Source: an uncultured Eubacteriales bacterium
GTDB lineage: Bacteria; Bacillota; Clostridia; Oscillospirales; Oscillospiraceae
Assembly (NCBI GenBank): GCA_958427375.1
Contig: CAUABY010000010.1
Coordinates: 1-20,212 of the forward strand
DNA: 20,212 nucleotides
Direction of reading: 5' to 3'
The position numbers and the translations under genes are program-made. The notes under the pieces are model-generated. The model ran no database searches. It was not told where the DNA came from and saw only the letters and a program-made list of their open reading frames with translations. How positions within the stretch are numbered: the first letter of the stretch is position 1; the number at the start of each line of letters is the position of its first letter. This document shows, one piece after another, positions 13,612 to 20,212 of this stretch.

Positions 13612-14967
13612 TTACATCTCTTTCTTTCTGCGCGGGATGAGTGCAACAGCACCGGCGCCGGAGATAATCAGCACCGCTACCCAGATGGCGAGATTGCTCT
13701 CATCGCCAGTTGCAGGGGCGTAGTTCGCGGTGACGATACGGAAGGTGGTGGTCTCCGTGCCGCCGTTATTGGTGTCAAGCCTCATGGTGTAGGTACCATA
13801 GTTGAGCAGGTTGAGGAAGTTCGCCTTCAGCGTGAGGGTCTTGCCGTCAGAGCTGAGGGTGTAGTTTGCCGGGTCGATAAGCTGATTGCTTATGTAGACA
13901 TTGCGCACACCGCCGCTGGAGGTGAAGATGAGGTTATTGGAGTTGCCGCGCACGTGGACATTGTCGCCATAGATGGCGCTGGCAGTGCCGTTTATGGTGA
14001 TGGTGGCATAGACAGAGCCTGCGGCGGTGCCGTCATCATACACGGTGTCAACACGGAGGGTGTGCTGGCCGACGGAGAGAGTGGCAAGGTAAGAGGACTT
14101 GATGACAAAGTTCTTGCTGCTCCAAACGTGAGTGTACTTATCGGTGTTGCCGCTGCCGGTGAAGCAGACGCCGTCCATGTAAGCGGCGAAGAAGTTCGGC
14201 TTAACGGTGAAAGTGAGGTTGCCCTGACCCCTGCTCCAGGTAACGGTCTTGGGAGAGATAGAGGTATCAACGCCTTCCGCAGAGTTTACCGGAATAGTCA
14301 GGCTGCCGGAAACGCCGTACTTGTCTGTCGCGGTGACAGTGACAGTGCCGTTGCCCTTGCCTGCCCAAAGGTCTAAGCCGGTCTTATAGTCTGCGGCCTG
14401 CTTGATTACTTCAACACCACTGGGAGAGGTGACATATTTCCATGTGAACTGCTCATCGGGGTTCTCTCGGTTGGATACAGAGAAGTAGGCCTTGGCATTT
14501 CCAAATTCATCCAGAACAAGCTGAGGTACATCACATACAACAATAGGAGTGCGGATGTCAGTAATGGTGATCGTAAGAGTCTCTTTGTTTACGCCATCCT
14601 TAGCAAGGGCACTGATCTGAATAGTTCCGGCCTTTGTTGCAGTAAAAGTAACTGTACGGTTTGTCGGAATATCAATAGTACCATAATCCTGATAAAGCGG
14701 TTCAATCATCCACTGTGCAAAATCCGTACCGTCAGCTGTCAACTTGATTTTACCGCCGACTCTGACAGTGGTGCTTTCAGCAGCCAACGTAATATTACTA
14801 CCTGCCTGCGGCATGATACCATCATCAAGCGCAGGAACATCTACGACAGCAGGCTCTTCTGTTGATTCAGGATCTGGCACAATCTCAGCGGCAAAAGCGC
14901 TGACGGACATGACGCTTGCCAGCATGCAAACCAGCAGCAGCGCCGAAATGAGTTTCTTTGCTTTCAT
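13612..14967 (-). CDS. Secreted, cell-wall-anchored surface protein with Ig/X2-like domains
   Basis: 451 residues from my chosen start. I take ATG 14967 (MKAKKLISALLLVCML...) because it opens a classic signal peptide with cleavage after SAFA-A and has a GGGGG ribosome-binding site at 14975-14981; the longer reading frame to 15042 would bury it. A Big_2-like Ig domain follows (GGKIKLTADG ... TFTATKAGTIQIS), then a second Ig-like stretch, then two CBM-X2-like units from about residue 240 (ISPKTVTWSRGQGNLTFTV ... YLATLSVGQHTLRV; YTLSSDGKTLTLKANFL). The C-terminus has YAPATGDES, a hydrophobic helix and RRKKEM, a sortase-type sorting signal with PATGD in place of LPxTG. Its ligand is unknown. No sortase gene is nearby. 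Adhesin or structural envelope protein is the inference. Confidence 0.8.
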   Translation of the reverse strand: MKAKKLISALLLVCMLASVMSVSAFAAEIVPDPESTEEPAVVDVPALDDGIMPQAGSNITLAAESTTVRVGGKIKLTADGTDFAQWMIEPLYQDYGTIDIPTNRTVTFTATKAGTIQISALAKDGVNKETLTITITDIRTPIVVCDVPQLVLDEFGNAKAYFSVSNRENPDEQFTWKYVTSPSGVEVIKQAADYKTGLDLWAGKGNGTVTVTATDKYGVSGSLTIPVNSAEGVDTSISPKTVTWSRGQGNLTFTVKPNFFAAYMDGVCFTGSGNTDKYTHVWSSKNFVIKSSYLATLSVGQHTLRVDTVYDDGTAAGSVYATITINGTASAIYGDNVHVRGNSNNLIFTSSGGVRNVYISNQLIDPANYTLSSDGKTLTLKANFLNLLNYGTYTMRLDTNNGGTETTTFRIVTANYAPATGDESNLAIWVAVLIISGAGAVALIPRRKKEM

Positions 14968-15046
14968 TCTAAAAATCCCCCTTATGAGATTTATATTACT
15001 ATCTCGCGCGGATATAAAAACCGCCGGCCTCTTAAAGGTCACTCAT

Positions 15047-15075
15047 AATGTAACATATTGTTTCCGAAATTGCAA
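15047..15075 (-). promoter_or_regulatory. Promoter of the surface-protein gene
   Basis: On the minus strand TTGCAA (15075-15070), 17-base spacer, TACATT (15052-15047). It gives a 5' leader of about 75 bases before ATG 14967 and lies inside the longer reading frame, which supports the shorter start. Confidence 0.6.
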
Positions 15076-15119
15076 GAACTTTTTTAGAAAATTTTCAATA
15101 TTTTTTACCGTTTTGTAAT

Positions 15120-15660
15120 TTCTCTATATTTTGACCATCATTTTTACATCCGCCGCAAGATATAGTGCAGCTTCACCGCCGTTTTCGGCGCGCCTTTTCA
15201 TTGTACTTATATAACGAATTTTACGAGAAAAAGTTTCCTCTTTTTCAAAAAATTTTTTAGTCCGCTTCCAAGGCCGCCCGCCGCCTGATTTGTACCCGTG
15301 CCTTTCTGCCCATTATACATATATTATATAGTATAAGTCCAGTCCGTGGCAAGCGCTTTTTCAGCAAAAACCGGCCGCGGCACAGTTAATTCAGTGCTTT
15401 ATCCAGCTTTTCTCGTTAATTGTGTAATTTGAATAATTCCAAATCACCTGATAGCGGAAAATATTTAATTTAAACAAATGCAAAAAATTGATTATTTTCT
15501 TCAGTTTTTATCATTTCAAGTTATTGTCATATTTTTTACTTGATTCTGTAAAAAAAGTTGACGTATTATTTGTGCATTTTTCCTTTTCGTATGCTTATAC
15601 GGCTGAGTTTTTCAGCATTTTGCACGAACTTGTATAATTTGACCATAAAGCGCGATTTTA
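15120..15660. other. AT-rich spacer, no gene recognised
   Basis: About 540 bases between the divergent surface-protein and pyrophosphatase genes. I find no credible frame, tRNA or riboswitch. It holds -10-like boxes (TATAAT at about 15632) and a small palindrome CGTATGCTTATACG (15588-15601). Confidence 0.5.
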
Positions 15661-15664
15661 CACC

Positions 15665-15693
15665 TTGTAAAATCCGCATTTATCAGTTAATAT
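15665..15693 (+). promoter_or_regulatory. Candidate promoter of the pyrophosphatase gene
   Basis: TTGTAA (15665-15670), 17-base spacer, TAATAT (15688-15693), 47 bases before the start codon. An imperfect hairpin AAGC/GCTT near 15702-15714 lies in the leader. Confidence 0.55.
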
Positions 15694-15740
15694 GCACATA
15701 TAAGCATTCGGCTTATTTAACATGAAAAGGAGAAAAAAGG

Positions 15741-17732
<1,992 letters not shown>

Positions 17733-17764
17733 TCTCCTCAGGTTTCCGCCACCCTCCCTCTCCG

Positions 17765-17797
17765 GGTGCAGGCAGCTTTGCCTGCACCTTTTTATTT
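17765..17797 (+). terminator. Terminator of the pyrophosphatase gene
   Basis: A perfect 10-bp stem GGTGCAGGCA/TGCCTGCACC (17765-17774, 17779-17788), loop GCTT, followed by TTTTTATTTT. Confidence 0.92.
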
Positions 17798-17852
17798 TGT
17801 TTTTGGGTGAAACATATTCCAATTTTGTGCGTCTAACACGTATATGCATATC

Positions 17853-17881
17853 TTGACGCTGTGGGTAAGAAAATGTATAAT
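17853..17881 (+). promoter_or_regulatory. Sigma-A promoter of the CapA-family gene
   Basis: TTGACG (17853-17858), 17-base spacer, TATAAT (17876-17881), 33 bases before the start codon. Confidence 0.82.
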
Positions 17882-17914
17882 AGTAAAACCGTAAAAGACG
17901 CAGAGGTTATATAG

Positions 17915-19117
17915 ATGAATAAGACTTTGACTACTATATTACAAAGTTTGATACTGCTTATGCTGGCAATGGTGATGGTGCTGCTTTTCAAGGCGCGGCT
18001 TGATGTTGTGAAGCTTGAGGCAGAGCAGGAAAAGGCACAGCAGACCATGGCCGAGGCAAGCCCCGCGCCGAGCGCCGAGCCCACGCCCGCCGCAACGCCC
18101 GAACCCACTCCGGAGCCCACGCCCGAACCCCAGCCGGAGTATTTCACGCTTTCCTGCATTGGCGACTGCACACTCTGGGCAGCCACTCAGTTTGTAAACA
18201 GCGACGTCGGCCTGCCCAAAACCGTGGGCGAGGATTATTCATATCCATTCTCCAACACCGTTGAATACTTCAAGGACGATGAGTATACGCTGGCAAACCT
18301 TGAGTGCAGCTTTTCAGACACGAAGATAGGCTCCTCACAGATGTTCTATTTCCTTGCGCCCACCGCGTATATAAACATTATGACCGAGGGCGGCGTTGAT
18401 TTTGTGACTACCGCCAACAATCACAGTATGGACTTCGGTCAGGCCGGGCTTGACAGCACCACCGCCGTTCTTGACGCAGTAGGTCTGCCCTACGGCGTTG
18501 AGGGTCAGTCGCAGATTGTAACCACCCCGAACGGCATTAAGCTCGGCATATACACCGCCGGCAACGATATGCGCCCCGATTTCAAGACGGACGCCGCTGT
18601 CGCGGCTGTCAAATCCCTCCGCGAGGAGCAGGGCGCGGACTATGTTATCTGCATGTTCCACTGGGGGCAGGAAAAATTCTATGAGCCCAATTCCAACCAA
18701 ACCACGCTCGCCCATGCCGTTGCTGATGCCGGTGCTGACCTTGTATACGCCTCTCACCCGCACTGTTTGCAGCCTATTGAGGAGTACAACGGCACACTGA
18801 TTCTGTACAGCCTCGGAAACTGGGTCTTTGGCGGACATACGGCGCCATCCGACCCTGACACTGCCATTATACAGGTTAAGCTAAAGCGCGATATTGATGG
18901 GACAGTCACTACTGACGGTTATGATGTCGTCCCCTGCTGTGTCAGCAGCAATATTGAGGGTGCCTCAAGGAAAGCGGACAACTACAACACATACTGCCCC
19001 ACTCCCTATGAGGTTGACAGCGAGCAGTACAATCGTGTTTTATCAAAGCTCGACGGCACATATGAGGCGACATCTCAGGGCGCGGACTACTCAGGCTGGT
19101 ACGCAAGCTGGGGCTGA
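17915..19117 (+). CDS. CapA/PgsA-family membrane-anchored metallophosphoesterase-like protein
   Basis: 400 residues. A short cytoplasmic start and one helix (about 7-26) anchor the protein outside the cell; then a charged coil-like stretch (27-47) and a Pro/Glu/Thr linker of repeated TPEP units (about 50-75). The CapA domain fills 77-380: LSCIGDCTL (Asp84), LANLECSFSD, TTANNHSMDFG, CMFHWGQE, YASHPHCLQPIEEY and LYSLGNWVFGG. These are the expected metal-site motifs of the family related to poly-gamma-glutamate synthesis protein CapA/PgsA. No capB or capC partner is nearby, so a role in poly-gamma-glutamate is unproven; many Clostridia have such stand-alone CapA proteins. The ribosome-binding site is a modest AGAGG ten bases before ATG. 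Confidence 0.9.
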   Translation: MNKTLTTILQSLILLMLAMVMVLLFKARLDVVKLEAEQEKAQQTMAEASPAPSAEPTPAATPEPTPEPTPEPQPEYFTLSCIGDCTLWAATQFVNSDVGLPKTVGEDYSYPFSNTVEYFKDDEYTLANLECSFSDTKIGSSQMFYFLAPTAYINIMTEGGVDFVTTANNHSMDFGQAGLDSTTAVLDAVGLPYGVEGQSQIVTTPNGIKLGIYTAGNDMRPDFKTDAAVAAVKSLREEQGADYVICMFHWGQEKFYEPNSNQTTLAHAVADAGADLVYASHPHCLQPIEEYNGTLILYSLGNWVFGGHTAPSDPDTAIIQVKLKRDIDGTVTTDGYDVVPCCVSSNIEGASRKADNYNTYCPTPYEVDSEQYNRVLSKLDGTYEATSQGADYSGWYASWG

Positions 19118-19148
19118 TAGCACACGAGAGATATAATTTGAGATAAGT

Positions 19149-19177
19149 AATCCCGCCGAAATTCGGCGGGATTCTTT
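19149..19177 (+). terminator. Terminator of the CapA-family gene
   Basis: A 12-bp stem AATCCCGCCGAA (19149-19160) with its complement at 19162-19173, followed by CTTTC. The T run is short. Confidence 0.8.
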
Positions 19178-19374
19178 CATATTTTCGTTCTTTGTTGTTA
19201 AGAAATTACCAGCGGCATTCTGTCCGCTTTTGCGCCTTATTTCCTGCTTGTCTCAAACTGTCAGCTTTTTGCATTTGCATAATATAATTTACATAATCTT
19301 GTTTACATATTATTGTTGTCGTAATATTGTTTTCATAATTTATAATATGCTGTGCTGACATTCTCTTGTGCAGG

Positions 19375-20136
19375 TCAGCCTATTTCAAAAAGGCGCTTAG
19401 CGTTTTGCGCGGTGTGCTGTGCGACCTCTTCCGCTGTAAGCCCTTTTATCTCGGCTATCTTCTGCGCGATATGGATGAGATTGCGCGAGTCGTTGCGCTT
19501 GCCCCTGTTGGGTACAGGGCTGAGATAAGGGCTGTCCGTCTCAATGAGTATTCGCTCCATGGGGCAGATTTCCAACACTTCGAGGGCTTTTTTCGCGTTT
19601 TTATAGGTCACAGGTCCATCAAAGCCGAGATACCAGCCCTGCTTCAAAAGCTGCTTTGCCATCTCCGCGCTGCCGGAGTAGCAGTGGAACACGCCGCGCA
19701 AATCAGGATATTTACTCACCGCCGCGAGGCAGTCGGCATGCGCCTCACGGTCGTGGATGATAACGGGTCTATTCAGTTCAAGCGCCATGCGAAGCTGCGC
19801 GTCAAAAAGCTCGCCCTGCTCCTGTTTATGGCTGTCGTCCCAGTAATAGTCCAAGCCTATCTCGCCGATGGCAACACACTTTTGGTGCTGTGCGAGGCGG
19901 CGCAGTTCGTCAAGCGCGGTGGGGGTGAATTTGCTTATCTCCTCCGGGTGAAAGCCAACCGCGGCATACACATTGATGTGAGCATCGCTCAGCTCAAGCG
20001 CGCGGCGGCTGCTCTCCACATCACAGCCGGGGTCTATAACACAGTCCACACCGGCGGAGGGCAGCGCGGCTAACAGTTCGTCACGGTCGGCGTCAAAGGC
20101 CGCGTCATCATAGTGGGCATGAGTATCAAAATACAT
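19375..20136 (-). CDS. tatD: TatD-family deoxyribonuclease
   Basis: A 253-residue TIM-barrel metal-dependent hydrolase. Metal ligands typical of TatD are visible: H6 and H8 in DTHAHYD, E92 in AIGEIGLDYYW, H128 in IIHDREAH, H151 in VFHCYSG and D201 in LIETDSPYLSP. Family members are 3'-5' DNA exonucleases or related phosphoesterases used in repair and nucleic-acid quality control. The ATG at 20136 follows TGAGGTG at good spacing. The length is normal. The stop codon lies in a short inverted repeat GCTGAC/GTCAGC (19354-19359, 19374-19379), which may contribute to termination. In many Firmicutes tatD follows metG; the gene upstream here is only 34 bases away, so an operon is likely. Confidence 0.95.
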   Translation of the reverse strand: MYFDTHAHYDDAAFDADRDELLAALPSAGVDCVIDPGCDVESSRRALELSDAHINVYAAVGFHPEEISKFTPTALDELRRLAQHQKCVAIGEIGLDYYWDDSHKQEQGELFDAQLRMALELNRPVIIHDREAHADCLAAVSKYPDLRGVFHCYSGSAEMAKQLLKQGWYLGFDGPVTYKNAKKALEVLEICPMERILIETDSPYLSPVPNRGKRNDSRNLIHIAQKIAEIKGLTAEEVAQHTAQNAKRLFEIG

Positions 20137-20170
20137 TTATGCACCTCAGTTTTTATATTTTTTGCGGCAC

Positions 20171-20212
20171 TCAGCCAACTATTCTGACGTGGCTGCCGCT
20201 GCTTCTGTCCTT
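20171..20212 (-). CDS. Possible C-terminus of the gene upstream of tatD (partial)
   Basis: The last 42 bases read on the minus strand as KDRSSGSHVRIVG followed by TGA, ending 34 bases before tatD. It is too short to identify; it could be the tail of an operon partner such as metG, or chance. Confidence 0.25.
   Translation of the reverse strand, partial: KDRSSGSHVRIVG

Noticed and set aside
19285..19345. Repeated TTTACATA/TTTTCATA-like words in the spacer before tatD's 3' end
   Set aside because: The copies are irregular and the region is simply AT-rich; I cannot support an operator or origin.

Overview
The window looks like the chromosome of a gut-type Clostridia (Firmicutes), most likely an Oscillospirales/Ruminococcaceae relative. 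The evidence is GC-rich genes separated by AT-rich spacers, strong GGAGG ribosome-binding sites, sigma-A promoters with 17-base spacers, Gram-positive surface and lipid genes, and anaerobe enzymes (2-hydroxyacyl-CoA dehydratase type, membrane pyrophosphatase). The taxon is an inference; no rRNA is present.

Bases 1-2640 are a patchwork of mobile-element debris around one intact gene. They hold the 3' two-thirds of a tRNA-Ala(GGC) gene, three stem-loops, and the N-terminal part of a RepA-type replication initiator (+) cut off in mid-domain. On the minus strand they hold a remnant resembling the variable C-type-lectin domain of a diversity-generating retroelement (DGR) target, joined to a HlyD-like adaptor fragment. 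An intact MscS channel gene follows (+). After it, on the minus strand, comes a promoter, a 19-codon leader peptide and a terminator hairpin that resemble the attenuator of ribosomal-protection tetracycline-resistance genes, but with no resistance gene behind it.

Bases 2640-8243 hold a DegV lipid-binding protein gene (+) with its own promoters and a strong terminator. Converging on it is a two-gene minus-strand operon: a large double-ASKHA activator of the 2-hydroxyacyl-CoA dehydratase family, overlapping by 14 bases an HgdB/double-cubane-like partner.

Bases 8381-12480 are a membrane-lipid locus. A tightly overlapping minus-strand operon encodes a CrtO-like acyltransferase, an MGDG-synthase/UgtP-like glycosyltransferase and a PAP2-type phosphatase. 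It is divergent from a cardiolipin synthase gene (+). Together these suggest glycolipid and phospholipid tailoring. Bases 12520-12790 hold a 270-base repeat element with terminal inverted repeats and nested hairpins, next to an RluA-type pseudouridine synthase gene (-).

Bases 13500-20212 hold a secreted surface protein with Ig-like/X2-like domains and a sortase-type C-terminus (-), a roughly 700-base AT-rich spacer, a K+-dependent membrane pyrophosphatase (+), a membrane-anchored CapA-family protein (+) and TatD (-). The last 42 bases may be the end of the gene upstream of tatD. The most unusual material is the debris at 1-2640 (DGR-like remnant, orphan tet-like leader) and the repeat element at 12520-12790. 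I see no intact undescribed system.
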